DNA of 64,000 bases, from contig NZ_FQZQ01000009.1 in the NCBI RefSeq assembly GCF_900142085.1, positions 1 through 64,000 of the forward strand, read 5' to 3'. Both the position numbers and the translations under genes were made by a program. The notes under the pieces were generated by a model, which saw only the letters and a list, made by a program, of their open reading frames with translations, was not told where the DNA came from and did not search any database. Positions within the stretch are counted from its first letter, which is position 1, and each line of letters starts with the position of its first letter. This stretch comes from Shimia gijangensis (GTDB taxonomy: Bacteria > Pseudomonadota > Alphaproteobacteria > Rhodobacterales > Rhodobacteraceae). This document shows, piece after piece, positions 37,107 through 45,680 of the stretch.

Positions 37107-38450
37107 CTACCTCCTCAACGCGCCCCAGGGACCAACCCGGGCAATCAGATCGTCCTGCCGGGCGGGTTCTGGTTCTTCCATGGGGGCATCATGCCCGAAA
37201 AGCGCGGCCCGTGCACCGGTCTTGTCGGCCTGATACTCACGGTCCAGAAAATCCGCCACATAAGACTTCTTTGTCTCAGTCCAGCCTGCATAGGCGCGAT
37301 AGAACGCTTCCTTGTGACAGATGAACAATTGCCGCACATCCTTTGGGGCCAGTTCCGCGAGCAGCATATTGACCAAATCCTTGTCCGGCGTATCTGCCGC
37401 GCGCAGCGTATAGAAATAGGCTGGATGATCGCTGGTGATACGCGGCCAGCGGCCTTCGCTTTCGGCCCAGCTCACCAGTTTTTGCAATGCATGGTATTCT
37501 TCGGGCAAATGATCCGCATTGTTACGGGCCAGAGCGCGGATATCGCGCCTGGTCGCCCCGGTCAGATCCAAGCCCGCATCCTGCGCCGCATCCACGACAA
37601 TGAAATCCATCTTCTGGCGCAGAATGGCGCTGGCATCGATGCCGCGCGCTTTGACAATGGGTTCAACCAGATCATTGTATTCAAAGAACTTTGCGATCTG
37701 GTTTTTGTCTCGGAAGTCGAAGGTGTACTTGATCGGTAGTTTGCCCAGATCTGCCTTGTTTTCCTTTGAAATTACCGCCGGGTGATCGGCCCCGCGAAAC
37801 ACATACATGCCACCAAAATGTGCCGTCCAAAAATTATCTTGCTGGAAAGACATATGTTTGAGCCGCACCGGATTACGCGTCACATCACCGGTGCGTTTGG
37901 CCAACGTGATCATGTCGGCGATCAACACGTCGTCAAACCACGCGTCCTCTTCACCTTTGAAGGTGTCGACCATGCCCCCAAGCTTGTCCGCATCGCGCAG
38001 GGTGCCTTCTGTGGTGTCGGCCTCGACCTCGACTTTTCGAATGTCGAACAGGCGGGTGGGATCCGAGACGCTGAACACGGAATTTACCAACTCACCCGCC
38101 ACGCAATCGCGGGCGGTCAGGGCAAAAAGCTGCGGTTCATTTTCGATGATGAATTGTTTCAGAATGCCCCGGCTGGTTGAGAACTGCGCATTCAAGAGCG
38201 GCGCGGTCTTTTGCTCGGTCGTGAGCAGGATGAACTGCCGGTTACAGCCACCTTGGTTAAGGTACAGATCATCCCCCAACTCATCACCGATCTCAGGGGA
38301 ATAGCCCGAGATATCGATATGAAAATCAGATAGTTGCGTGGTCTTGCCTGTCAGATGCCTGAGCGCGCGGTTATAGCGCTCGACCAATACCGGCGAGGCC
38401 ACCTCAATCAGATTGCCAAACATCAGGCCGCGTTCGATGAGGCGTTTCAA
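37107..38450 (-). CDS. Large protein of unknown function, AAA operon
   Basis: 447 aa, soluble, no signal peptide. It begins MKRLIERGLMFGNLIEVASPVLVERYNRALRHLTG and contains FHIDISGYSPEIGDELGDDLYLN and FICHKEAFYRAYAGWTETKKSYVADFL. I associate this pattern with DUF6638 but cannot verify that. No nuclease, kinase or protease motif is visible. It overlaps the 217-aa coiled-coil gene upstream (ATGA, 38447-38450) and lies four bases before the small membrane gene. GC-rich like the ATPase gene, so probably part of the core of the operon. Confidence 0.8.
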   Translation of the reverse strand: MKRLIERGLMFGNLIEVASPVLVERYNRALRHLTGKTTQLSDFHIDISGYSPEIGDELGDDLYLNQGGCNRQFILLTTEQKTAPLLNAQFSTSRGILKQFIIENEPQLFALTARDCVAGELVNSVFSVSDPTRLFDIRKVEVEADTTEGTLRDADKLGGMVDTFKGEEDAWFDDVLIADMITLAKRTGDVTRNPVRLKHMSFQQDNFWTAHFGGMYVFRGADHPAVISKENKADLGKLPIKYTFDFRDKNQIAKFFEYNDLVEPIVKARGIDASAILRQKMDFIVVDAAQDAGLDLTGATRRDIRALARNNADHLPEEYHALQKLVSWAESEGRWPRITSDHPAYFYTLRAADTPDKDLVNMLLAELAPKDVRQLFICHKEAFYRAYAGWTETKKSYVADFLDREYQADKTGARAALFGHDAPMEEPEPARQDDLIARVGPWGALRR

Positions 38451-39100
38451 TTTGCGTCCTCCTCCAAGAGAAGTGCTTCACGGATATCCGTTTTTAGGCG
38501 GCGCCATTCATTTCGAAGAAACTTGTTTCCCGCCTCTGTCGCATCAACAATTGCTTGTGAATGCTCATCTTCGGTTTGCTCTTCATCTGGAGTGAGATCG
38601 CCGAGAGCGTCAACAAGTTCCGAAGCCAATTCCTCTTGTTCATTAAGGCGCAGCTTAATCTTTCGATCTAAATAAAACATTCGGGCAATTTGTTCTGTAG
38701 TTTCGCGATGAAAAGCCAACTGCAAGAACTCAGCAACTTCGTTTCTAGTCTCATCTATCCAAGCTTGGCGAAACCGGGAAATCTGCAGTTCCGCTTGAAC
38801 CCTTTGGTTCAGCGCCTCTCTTCGATCAGTTGCCTCCGCAACTAACTCTTCTCTCCTTTCGGCAGCTTGCTCAGCAAGACGGTTCCGGCTATCCGCAGAT
38901 TGATCTGCCATGCGAGACGTGAGTAGAGCGAGAAATGAAATTAGGGCTAGAGTTCCTAACGATATTATCGTTCCGCTGTACTTTCGAACAAATCTTTCGA
39001 ACTCCTCAAGGGGAAGCCCTCCGAAGTAGATTACCAATACCAATAGAAAAACGGGCAAACCGACTATTGCCGCAAAGTCTTTGTATAATTTAAGAATCAC
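38447..39100 (-). CDS. Membrane-anchored coiled-coil protein, AAA operon
   Basis: 217 aa. Two N-terminal membrane segments (about 10-28, FAAIVGLPVFLLVLVIYF; 42-62, TIISLGTLALISFLALLTSR) followed by a long helical, Glu/Arg-rich stretch (SADSRNRLAEQAAERREELVAEA..., residues 68-130) predicted to be coiled coil, then more charged helices. No family recognised. Base composition is clearly more AT-rich than the genes on both sides, suggesting later insertion, yet it keeps ATGA overlaps with both neighbours (39097-39100 and 38447-38450). Confidence 0.75.
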   Translation of the reverse strand: MILKLYKDFAAIVGLPVFLLVLVIYFGGLPLEEFERFVRKYSGTIISLGTLALISFLALLTSRMADQSADSRNRLAEQAAERREELVAEATDRREALNQRVQAELQISRFRQAWIDETRNEVAEFLQLAFHRETTEQIARMFYLDRKIKLRLNEQEELASELVDALGDLTPDEEQTEDEHSQAIVDATEAGNKFLRNEWRRLKTDIREALLLEEDAN

Positions 39101-41034
39101 CCCTTCCCCTCCAAATACCGCCGCTTGGCCTCTTCCTGACGGCCATAATCCCGCACCATGTTTTCAATCGCCACCTCGTCGGATTTGTCGGCATAGCGGA
39201 ACTCGGAATCGGCGTAGCGGTTGATTTCCTGCACCACCATCTCGACCGTGATCGGCACGCGCAGGGCGCTGATCATATCCTTTTTCCGTTCATAGGTTTG
39301 GAACAGGAACAGCTCGGGGTTTTCCATCCATTCGTCGGGCAGTTCAAAGTCCATCGCGCGGACCTTGACCGCGTCAGTGATGTTCTTGATCGCACGGCCG
39401 GTAAAGCGCGGGTCGGCCTCTTGGATGGCTTTGAGGTAGGTGCCGAGTTTGGCAATCGTGTCGAGCCCGCCGATCTGATCGTGGACCTTGTCGAACACGT
39501 TCATCAACCCGGCCTCATGTGGGCGGGAGTGGGATTCGAACGATGCGGCCACGGCCTTCTGAATGGCTTGTGCCTCAAATAAATCGTGATTTCCCAAAGG
39601 GATATCGTGGTTCTTGCCCATCAACAGCGCGAGGATGTCGATATAGTCGTCGCGGGTCTTGGGGCCATCGACAAGGAACCGTGCCCCGGCGCGTTGGCGC
39701 AGGGCATCGTCCACGTTCTCAGGGTAGTTTGAGAACATGCCAAAGGTACAGTTACCGCGCACCACGGTGTTGGCGCCGGCAAAGCTCTCCATCAGGACGG
39801 CGGTGATCTCTAACTGCCCTGCCGAGGACTGCCGGTCGCCGCGTTTGCCTGCCAATTGGTCGATGTCGTCGATGGTGCCAAAGCCAATCGCCATCGGGTC
39901 TAAGATATTGTCGATAAACGCTTTTGCGTTTTGGCCGGACTTGCCCTGATAGCTGTCTATGTTGTCGGTCGACAGGTTTTGATAGCGAAACGGATAGCCC
40001 GCAACCTGACAGTAATCGTTGATCAAACCGGCCATCATCTGGATCAAAGTGGTCTTGCCAGTGCCCGGCATACCATCGCCCATGAAAGTGAAAATGAACC
40101 CGCCCAAATCGGCGAAGGGGTTGAGTTTCCTATCAAAATCATAGGCCATCAGCATTTTGGCCAGCTTCATCGCCTGATACTTGGCGATGTGGTTGCCGAC
40201 GACCTCGTTCGGTTTCTTAAAGGTCATCGTCAACGTCGTGCCTTTGGCGGCGCGAGCGGGTGTAAACCCTTGAATTGTAAGGTCATCTGCCTCGACCTTC
40301 CAACTGGCACCGGTAAAGGCGCCGAGCCGCGCGGCGGACTGTGCACGCAAGGCGACCTTTTCCATCACCTGCTCGGCAAAGGCGAGGATGCAAGGGATCA
40401 GCCGGTCTTCGCCTGAGACCAAGGCGGCGATGTCCTGATCCAATTCCCATAAGGCGCCGTGCAGGGCCAGGGGGGCATTGTCAGTGAGGATTTCTTCGAC
40501 TTGCCCGACCTCGACCTGAACCTCACCGGAAAATGACGAAAGCAGGAAAGATGTTGTATTTGCAAAGACATAGAGAACAGACAGCGCCTCGGCCGCCAAG
40601 AGTTCTGAGAACTCAGACTTGCGATCTGCCCCCAAAGACCCGGCCAGATTGTCCCGCTTGAGATCGGCCAGACCCGAGGCTTCAGCAAAGTTTTCACCTA
40701 CTGCAAGCGCGATGGCTATCGCCCGGCGCAAGCTGTTCAGGACATTGGCCTGCGCAGGGCTAATCAGAGGATCATCACCATCCGCACCTTCGATCCGTTC
40801 CACCAGATGCACACCTTCGGGACGGGCTGTGGAGCGGGTGACAAGCCCCGGTGTGGTTGATCGAAACCGACGGCGTGTTCCGATGCCCGAAGACCGTTCA
40901 GGAACCGCCGCAGCCTCGCGTCCTTTGGCGATCCGGGGGGTGTGATCAAAGCCATCCAGAAACCCATAAGCCGCATCATAGTGCTTTTGGATATCTTCTT
41001 CGCGCAGTTCCATCTGATCAGCTGTCAAACTCAT
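39097..41034 (-). CDS. AAA+ ATPase, core of the eight-gene operon
   Basis: 645 aa. The N-terminal half (1 to about 310) is not recognised. The AAA module has Walker A GDGMPGTGKTT (residues 319-329), Walker B GFGTIDDID (384-392), sensor 1 FSNYPEN (434-440) and an Arg-rich segment ALRQRAGARF (444-453) where arginine fingers occur. The late part (RFTGRAIKNITDAVKV) fits the C-terminal helical lid with sensor 2. It is a classical-type AAA protein expected to form a ring and remodel a partner. It overlaps the 89-aa membrane gene (ATGA, 41031-41034) and the 217-aa gene (39097-39100). Confidence 0.88.
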   Translation of the reverse strand: MSLTADQMELREEDIQKHYDAAYGFLDGFDHTPRIAKGREAAAVPERSSGIGTRRRFRSTTPGLVTRSTARPEGVHLVERIEGADGDDPLISPAQANVLNSLRRAIAIALAVGENFAEASGLADLKRDNLAGSLGADRKSEFSELLAAEALSVLYVFANTTSFLLSSFSGEVQVEVGQVEEILTDNAPLALHGALWELDQDIAALVSGEDRLIPCILAFAEQVMEKVALRAQSAARLGAFTGASWKVEADDLTIQGFTPARAAKGTTLTMTFKKPNEVVGNHIAKYQAMKLAKMLMAYDFDRKLNPFADLGGFIFTFMGDGMPGTGKTTLIQMMAGLINDYCQVAGYPFRYQNLSTDNIDSYQGKSGQNAKAFIDNILDPMAIGFGTIDDIDQLAGKRGDRQSSAGQLEITAVLMESFAGANTVVRGNCTFGMFSNYPENVDDALRQRAGARFLVDGPKTRDDYIDILALLMGKNHDIPLGNHDLFEAQAIQKAVAASFESHSRPHEAGLMNVFDKVHDQIGGLDTIAKLGTYLKAIQEADPRFTGRAIKNITDAVKVRAMDFELPDEWMENPELFLFQTYERKKDMISALRVPITVEMVVQEINRYADSEFRYADKSDEVAIENMVRDYGRQEEAKRRYLEGKG

Positions 41035-41300
41035 GTTTCAGCATCCATTTTGCCGCCATTCAATTCGAATTCTTCGCGTGTTACCCAGCCCTTCGTTCGC
41101 TTCAACCAGGCCCGATTGGCCAATCCCAATCCAATCAACGTGCCGGATGTGAAGATAGTGCCACCAAATGGAGCAGAAAAAGGAAAAATATCCGGCAGGC
41201 TTTCGATCACGCCACTTGGAAGAAAGGGAATCAGATAAAGAACTACGCCCAAAGAAATGGGGTGCCAGGGTGACTCGAGAACCGATTTCAGTTTTTTCAC
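41031..41300 (-). CDS. Small membrane protein, AAA operon
   Basis: 89 aa with two hydrophobic segments (LGVVLYLIPFLPSGVI, about 17-32; GGTIFTSGTLIGLGLANRAW, about 46-65) and a polar tail (TKGWVTREEFELNGGKMDAET). AT-richer than its neighbours, like the 217-aa membrane gene. Its stop overlaps the ATPase start (ATGA). Between its start and the stop of the 373-aa gene there is a 73-base gap, the largest inside the operon. Function unknown. Confidence 0.7.
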   Translation of the reverse strand: MKKLKSVLESPWHPISLGVVLYLIPFLPSGVIESLPDIFPFSAPFGGTIFTSGTLIGLGLANRAWLKRTKGWVTREEFELNGGKMDAET

Positions 41301-41373
41301 ACCAATTTCCTTTTCTTCTTAACACTCTTCAAAACCGCGACGTCCGTGGGGCTCTCTCCCACTTACTTTTCAA

Positions 41374-42495
41374 TCAATAGCTCAGCACTCGCCCCTGTGG
41401 ACTAACCACATACTTCCGCACCGCAGCGAACCCCGGCGGGTTCAGCTCTTCGAGCACCTGATATGGGCGCTGCGGCAAGATAATGGCGCGTTCGGTCGTT
41501 GTGGCGCCGGTGTCGACGCCGCGCCCCGAAAATGGATCGAGCGCAAAAACCTCGCGTTCAACAGTCGAAAACCAGCCGGATTTTTCCTCTGTGACGCGTT
41601 CGCTTTCCAGCGTCTCGACAGTCCACGCCAATGCCCAGTCTTCACCCTCGGGTGAGCGGGCGTTTTCCAGAACTTGACGGATCGGCCCGGCCTGTTGCGT
41701 AAAGGCCGAGGAATACATCGGGCCCACATGATAACGCCGCAGACGCTTGGGGTGCAGATCATCAAAGCTTTCGTCAAAGCCGCGGGCAATCGTCACCAGT
41801 TTCAATCCACCCAGCGCCTGACCCATCAGATGCATCTGCACCTCAGGCCAGCGGCGTTCATCCTTGGGCAGGGCGGTGCGCCCGGAATCCTCGACCTCCA
41901 TCATATAGATCGTCGGCAGGTTCACCTGACTGTCATAGACCGCCCAATGGATCATAAATCCGCGACGGTCGTCTTCCAGATTTCTGACCCATTGGATTTC
42001 CGGGTGGTTCTGCGCCCAGAACATTTCGCCTTTCAGAAGTTCTTCGTAATACAGCCGTTGTGACAGGGCGAATTGCAGTTTGGTCGGCACATCGCGATCA
42101 CCAATAATGACGCGCAGCATCTGGTCCTTGAGGTCTTCGACCGGGGGCATGTTGCGCAGATGGCTTTGCGCCTGTTGTGCATCATTGGCCATGACCAACA
42201 ATTCGTTGAATACCGGAAAGCCGCTTTCGACCGCATCCATTGACAGAGAGCCAAAGAACTGGCCCGTCTCGCGCCCCACCAGAAGGTACTTCATGGATAG
42301 AGCGCGAAATGTGTAGGAAATCCTGGCCAAATAGCGGGTCAGGATACGCACGTCTTCATTGCTGAGCGCGCCATCTGCGGCCCGCGCGCCCGCCACCCGC
42401 GTCAGATGGTCGGTGATCGCCTCGAATTTTTTGAAGTAGCGGCGTGAGGCATAGGTGTCGCGCAGCGCTTTGTGGTCGGCGGTGGTGTCAGTCAT
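41374..42495 (-). CDS. 373-aa protein of unknown function, AAA operon
   Basis: Soluble, no signal peptide or membrane segment. The N-terminal third is helical (ADHKALRDTYASRRYFKKFEAITDHLTRVAG ... RILTRYLARISYTFRALSMKYLLVG), the middle contains ENLEDDR-like acidic stretches and MIHWAVYDSQVNLPTIYMMEVEDSGRTALP, and the end ERAIILPQRPYQVLEELNPPGF. No motif known to me. Coupled by ATGA (42492-42495) to the small membrane gene upstream. GC-rich, like the ATPase and the 447-aa protein, which suggests these three plus the coiled-coil gene are the stable core. Confidence 0.78.
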   Translation of the reverse strand: MTDTTADHKALRDTYASRRYFKKFEAITDHLTRVAGARAADGALSNEDVRILTRYLARISYTFRALSMKYLLVGRETGQFFGSLSMDAVESGFPVFNELLVMANDAQQAQSHLRNMPPVEDLKDQMLRVIIGDRDVPTKLQFALSQRLYYEELLKGEMFWAQNHPEIQWVRNLEDDRRGFMIHWAVYDSQVNLPTIYMMEVEDSGRTALPKDERRWPEVQMHLMGQALGGLKLVTIARGFDESFDDLHPKRLRRYHVGPMYSSAFTQQAGPIRQVLENARSPEGEDWALAWTVETLESERVTEEKSGWFSTVEREVFALDPFSGRGVDTGATTTERAIILPQRPYQVLEELNPPGFAAVRKYVVSPQGRVLSY

Positions 42496-42707
42496 TTGGC
42501 AGCTAACTTTTGCTCAACGCGGAACTCTGCAACGAAGAAACCGGTGATTGCCAAGGCCAAGAAGCATCCGGACACAAGCACCCAGAACTGAGGAAGGAAC
42601 CAAAGCAAGATGGGCCAAGTCCATATTGTTGGAAGAATCTCCTTAGCCCAAGCGGCCCAAACAGAACTAGAGCGAATTGCGGTCCGGATTCGCAAATCAG
42701 CCACCAT
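42492..42707 (-). CDS. Small membrane protein of 71 aa, AAA operon
   Basis: I choose the ATG at 42705-42707 (MVADLRIRTAIRSSSVW), which overlaps the coiled-coil gene by 11 bases; the longer in-frame start at 42908 lies wholly inside that gene and is rejected. Two close hydrophobic stretches (about residues 27-57: TIWTWPILLWFLPQFWVLVSGCFLALAITGFFV) could form a hairpin in the membrane. Its stop overlaps the 373-aa gene start by ATGA. No family recognised. Confidence 0.65.
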   Translation of the reverse strand: MVADLRIRTAIRSSSVWAAWAKEILPTIWTWPILLWFLPQFWVLVSGCFLALAITGFFVAEFRVEQKLAAK

Positions 42708-43773
42708 ACAGGTTCTTATCGTGCTTCTCGACGATCTTCTCGAACCGGCGGGCAAAGCGTTCATCCGCTTTGGCCTTGGCCTCGAGCACGTCGCGGGCAA
42801 ACACCATGTGGTCTTCGTGGGCTTCCAGCATGTCGGCCATACGTTGGTTGGTGGCGGTGCCGATCGCGGCCATAGAAGCTTGTGCCTCTTTGTCGGTCTC
42901 AACACCAATTTCGTTGATCCGGTGGGCGACGTCCTGTTGCTGTGCGGTTTTCAGCGATTTTGACAGGGCATCATACAGCACAACCCGTTGTTTGGTGTCG
43001 GTCTGTAACTTGTTGATCAGCACCATCTGGGTCGCGGCCTGATTTTGCAGGGAATCGATCCAGGTTTTGCCCTTTTCAATATACCGCTCCAGCGTCTGGG
43101 ATTTGGCCACTTTGACCTGCTCGTCCTGCACCAGAGCGTTGTATTGATTGTTGAGCGCGGCCAGTTCGGTCTCCAGCTGTGTGCGGGCGGCGGCATCCTG
43201 TTCGACGGAAATCTTGTTTTCCAATTCGATGATCCTGGGATCCATGCCCTTGATCTCGGTCTTAACGGCCTCCAGCGCGCCAACCGTCGCTTCGCGTTCA
43301 TCCAGCGTTTCAGAAAGGTTGCTCTCAACCTTGTCCTTTTGCTCGTTCAGCACGGTCAACTGACCTTCAAGCAACTGGGTGATCACATCAGATTTGGCGA
43401 TCAGGTCCTGCAGTTTGTCATCAATGTTGGCGGTTTTAATGCGTTCCTGACGCATGGTCTCGGCCTTGCCACGGCTGAACACGCCAACAAAGCTTTCCCA
43501 GCCGGTTTTATCGCGCATCTCATCAAAGTCTTTTGAGAAGGCAGCCGTCACATCGTCCAGCCCCATAATCAGTTCGGCGATATTGGCGTTCATCACGTCC
43601 GTATGGGCATGAACATCATCAAGCGTCGCGTTTTCGATATCGATGGAAATATCATCGCCAGTCTTCATTTTGGCGCGCGCAGCATCTATCCGTCCGGTCA
43701 ATTCGGCAATTTTGGATTGCGCTTGTTCGACCTGCGCCTGGGATTCGCGCACCTGCGCATCAAAATTGGACAT
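42697..43773 (-). CDS. Long coiled-coil protein, first gene of the AAA operon
   Basis: 358 aa from the ATG at 43771-43773 (MSNFDAQVRESQAQVEQAQSKIAELTGRID). Almost entirely helical and charged with heptad-like patterns in residues 1-40 and about 110-235, and no membrane segment. The overall look resembles TelA-type toxic-anion-resistance proteins and PspA/ESCRT-III-like coiled coils, but I see no decisive signature of either and only claim similar architecture. It is probably the substrate or scaffold of the downstream AAA ATPase. Its start faces a divergent cupin gene with a palindrome between them. Confidence 0.8.
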   Translation of the reverse strand: MSNFDAQVRESQAQVEQAQSKIAELTGRIDAARAKMKTGDDISIDIENATLDDVHAHTDVMNANIAELIMGLDDVTAAFSKDFDEMRDKTGWESFVGVFSRGKAETMRQERIKTANIDDKLQDLIAKSDVITQLLEGQLTVLNEQKDKVESNLSETLDEREATVGALEAVKTEIKGMDPRIIELENKISVEQDAAARTQLETELAALNNQYNALVQDEQVKVAKSQTLERYIEKGKTWIDSLQNQAATQMVLINKLQTDTKQRVVLYDALSKSLKTAQQQDVAHRINEIGVETDKEAQASMAAIGTATNQRMADMLEAHEDHMVFARDVLEAKAKADERFARRFEKIVEKHDKNLYGG

Positions 43774-43816
43774 AAACTCTCCCCTTACTTTCAATACCTT
43801 GGCCCTGATATGGGTA

Positions 43817-43835
43817 ATGTAAATTTAGTTTACAT
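43817..43835. promoter_or_regulatory. Candidate operator before the AAA operon
   Basis: ATGTAAA (43817-43823), spacer TTTAG, TTTACAT (43829-43835), in the 222-base region between the leftward operon and the rightward cupin gene, 43 bases upstream of the operon's first start codon. Flanking CCTGAT and ATCAGG extend the symmetry imperfectly. The regulator is unknown. Confidence 0.5.
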
Positions 43836-43995
43836 CAGGGCGTCTTTCATTGTTGTCCCAAGTGTTGCAAATGAGCACGCACAAAAAAAGACCCAAGCGC
43901 GTCAGTTGTTTGGCAAATCGTCTCAGGTGCTTGCGCTGCTGACCCGAACTCTGTCAAAGGAACGCCAACAGAAACTGACAATTCCAGAGGCTATC

Positions 43996-44337
43996 ATGTC
44001 TGACTTGCTGCAATCCGTTTCACCAAATGTCGAACCCGAGTACGACACCCCTGCTGCGGATCGCCTGATTGAGGGTGATCCAAAGTTCACAACCTGGAAC
44101 CTCGAAGAAACCGATGGTCTTTATGCCGGCATCTGGCAATCCACGCCGGGCAAATGGCGGGTCGTCTATGATGAGTGGGAATACTTTCGCATCCTCAGCG
44201 GCGTGTCGATCCTCACCGACGCTGACGGCAATGCCACAACCCTCAATGCCGGCGATGCCTTTATCCTGCGCCCCGGTTTCAAAGGCACATGGGAAGTGAT
44301 CGAGACCACACGCAAAGACTATGTCATTCGTCTTTGA
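43996..44337 (+). CDS. Cupin-domain protein
   Basis: 113 aa from ATG 43996 with GAGG upstream; the in-frame extension to 43603 is antisense to the coiled-coil gene. A single small cupin of the EutQ/DUF861-like type: GLYAGIWQSTPGKWRVVYDEWEYFRILSGVSILTDADGNATTLNAGDAFILRPGFKGTWEVIE. The usual metal-binding His residues of motif 1 are absent (Glu at the ExE position only), so it may bind a small molecule rather than a metal. Divergent from the AAA operon; relation unknown. Confidence 0.85.
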   Translation: MSDLLQSVSPNVEPEYDTPAADRLIEGDPKFTTWNLEETDGLYAGIWQSTPGKWRVVYDEWEYFRILSGVSILTDADGNATTLNAGDAFILRPGFKGTWEVIETTRKDYVIRL

Positions 44338-44338
44338 T

Positions 44339-44372
44339 CTTCACCTTGTCAAAAATACTCTCGCCGAAGGCA
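44339..44372. repeat. 34-base dispersed repeat, copy 1
   Basis: Directly after the cupin stop codon. It matches the element at 59646-59679 at 29 of 34 positions without gaps, sharing CTTCACCTTG, AAATACTC and CGCCG-AGGCA. Only two copies were found in the window. Confidence 0.5.
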
Positions 44373-44377
44373 AACGA

Positions 44378-44396
44378 CCTCCCCAATTCGGGGAGG
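44378..44396. other. Stem-loop after the cupin gene
   Basis: CCTCCCC (44378-44384), loop of five, GGGGAGG (44390-44396). There is no T-run on either strand, so it may be a processing or stability element, or a Rho-assisted stop for the cupin transcript. Confidence 0.4.
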
Positions 44397-44400
44397 CCGT

Positions 44401-44426
44401 AAAAAACTGCCGCGCCGCAAGGCGCG
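44401..44426 (-). terminator. Intrinsic terminator of the creatinase gene
   Basis: On the minus strand CGCGCC, loop TTGC, GGCGCG (44426-44411), then GCAG and six T (44406-44401). Confidence 0.85.
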
Positions 44427-44442
44427 ACAATGAGATACCGGG

Positions 44443-45651
44443 CTACCCGACAATGTTGAATTCGGGGCCATAAGGATAGCCCGTGATGTTTTTGTTGCCG
44501 TCTTCGCCAATCACCAGAATATCATGCTCTCGGTAGCCACCAGCGCCGGGTTGGCCGTCCGCCACCGTCAACATCGGTTCCATTGAGATCACCATGCCGG
44601 GTTCTAACACCGTATCGATGTCTTCGCGCAATTCCAGACCAGCCTCACGACCGTAATAATGCGACAAAACCCCGAACGAGTGCCCATAGCCAAAGGTTCG
44701 GTATTGCAAGAGATCACGCTCGGCAAAGAAATCGTTGATCTGATGGGTAACCTCGGCGCAGGACGCGCCGGGTTGCAACAATGAAATCCCCAGTTCATGC
44801 GCACCGACGTTGGCCTCCCACAGCTTCAGGCTGGCCTCATCGACTTCACCCACAAACAGCGTGCGCTCAAGCGCGGTGTAATAGCCCGAGATCATCGGAA
44901 AGGTATTCAGCGACAGAATATCGCCGCGCTCAAGCCGCCGTCCGGTGACGGGGTTATGCGCGCCATCAGTGTTGATCCCGGACTGGAACCACACCCACGT
45001 GTCGCGGTACTCGGCATCCGGGAACCGTTTGGCAATTTCCGCCTCCATCGCGTCGCGACCCGCCATGGCCACATCAATCTCGCGCACGCCCTCTTTGATG
45101 GCATCGCGAATGGCATAGCCACCCACATCAGCCACCGCCGCTCCGGCGCGGATCATTTCGATCTCAGCGGCACTTTTGTGCATGCGCTGGTGCATCGTCG
45201 CATCATAAAGGTCGATCATCTGGCTTGGTTTCAGAAAGGCTTCGAGCTTGCCCATCTGCAACAACGACAGGTGATCACTTTCAAAGCCAATGATTTTGCC
45301 CGGTCCTGCCACTGACAGGATCGCCCGCCAATAGTTGTCACGCTGCCAGTCGGTGTAGGTGATGTTATCACCATAACAGCGCCGCCATGGCTGGCCCGCG
45401 TCAATGCCTGCCGAAATGGTCACGCATTCGGTCGCTGTGACCACCAGCCCGTAGGGCCGGCCAAACGAACAATAGGTAAACCCCGAGTAGTAAGAGATGT
45501 TGTGCATCGACGTGAACACAGCGGCATCCACGCCTTTGTCAGCAAGGATCTTGCGCAGGCCTTCGACACGCGATGCGTATTCGTCATCTGCAAATTGCAA
45601 ACCGGCCTTTTGGCCATTGTGGAAACGATAAAATTCTGGACGTGCAGTCAT
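44443..45651 (-). CDS. Creatinase (creatine amidinohydrolase)
   Basis: 402 aa from the ATG at 45649-45651 with GGGAGG upstream. Full-length resemblance to Pseudomonas creatinase: SMHNISYYSGFTYCSFGRPYGLVVTA, GQPWRRCYGDNITYTDWQRDNYW, GINTDGAHNPVTG with His232 at the catalytic position of that enzyme, and RTFGYGHSFGVLSHYYGREAGLELREDIDTVLEPGM. It has the M24 pita-bread fold but is metal-independent, splitting creatine into sarcosine and urea. No sarcosine oxidase or creatininase is nearby. The leader contains several hairpins, one of them terminator-like. Confidence 0.93.
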   Translation of the reverse strand: MTARPEFYRFHNGQKAGLQFADDEYASRVEGLRKILADKGVDAAVFTSMHNISYYSGFTYCSFGRPYGLVVTATECVTISAGIDAGQPWRRCYGDNITYTDWQRDNYWRAILSVAGPGKIIGFESDHLSLLQMGKLEAFLKPSQMIDLYDATMHQRMHKSAAEIEMIRAGAAVADVGGYAIRDAIKEGVREIDVAMAGRDAMEAEIAKRFPDAEYRDTWVWFQSGINTDGAHNPVTGRRLERGDILSLNTFPMISGYYTALERTLFVGEVDEASLKLWEANVGAHELGISLLQPGASCAEVTHQINDFFAERDLLQYRTFGYGHSFGVLSHYYGREAGLELREDIDTVLEPGMVISMEPMLTVADGQPGAGGYREHDILVIGEDGNKNITGYPYGPEFNIVG

Positions 45652-45680
45652 TTTTGACCTCCCGTAAAAGAGGTCCCGGC

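Noticed and set aside
36172-43773. Reading the AAA operon as a known phage-defence system
   Set aside because: No nuclease, protease, NADase, reverse transcriptase or other effector motif is visible, and the flanks are housekeeping rather than mobile; unknown function is the honest label.
43603-43995. N-terminal extension of the cupin frame
   Set aside because: Runs antisense through the coiled-coil gene; the cupin has a good ribosome-binding site at 43996.
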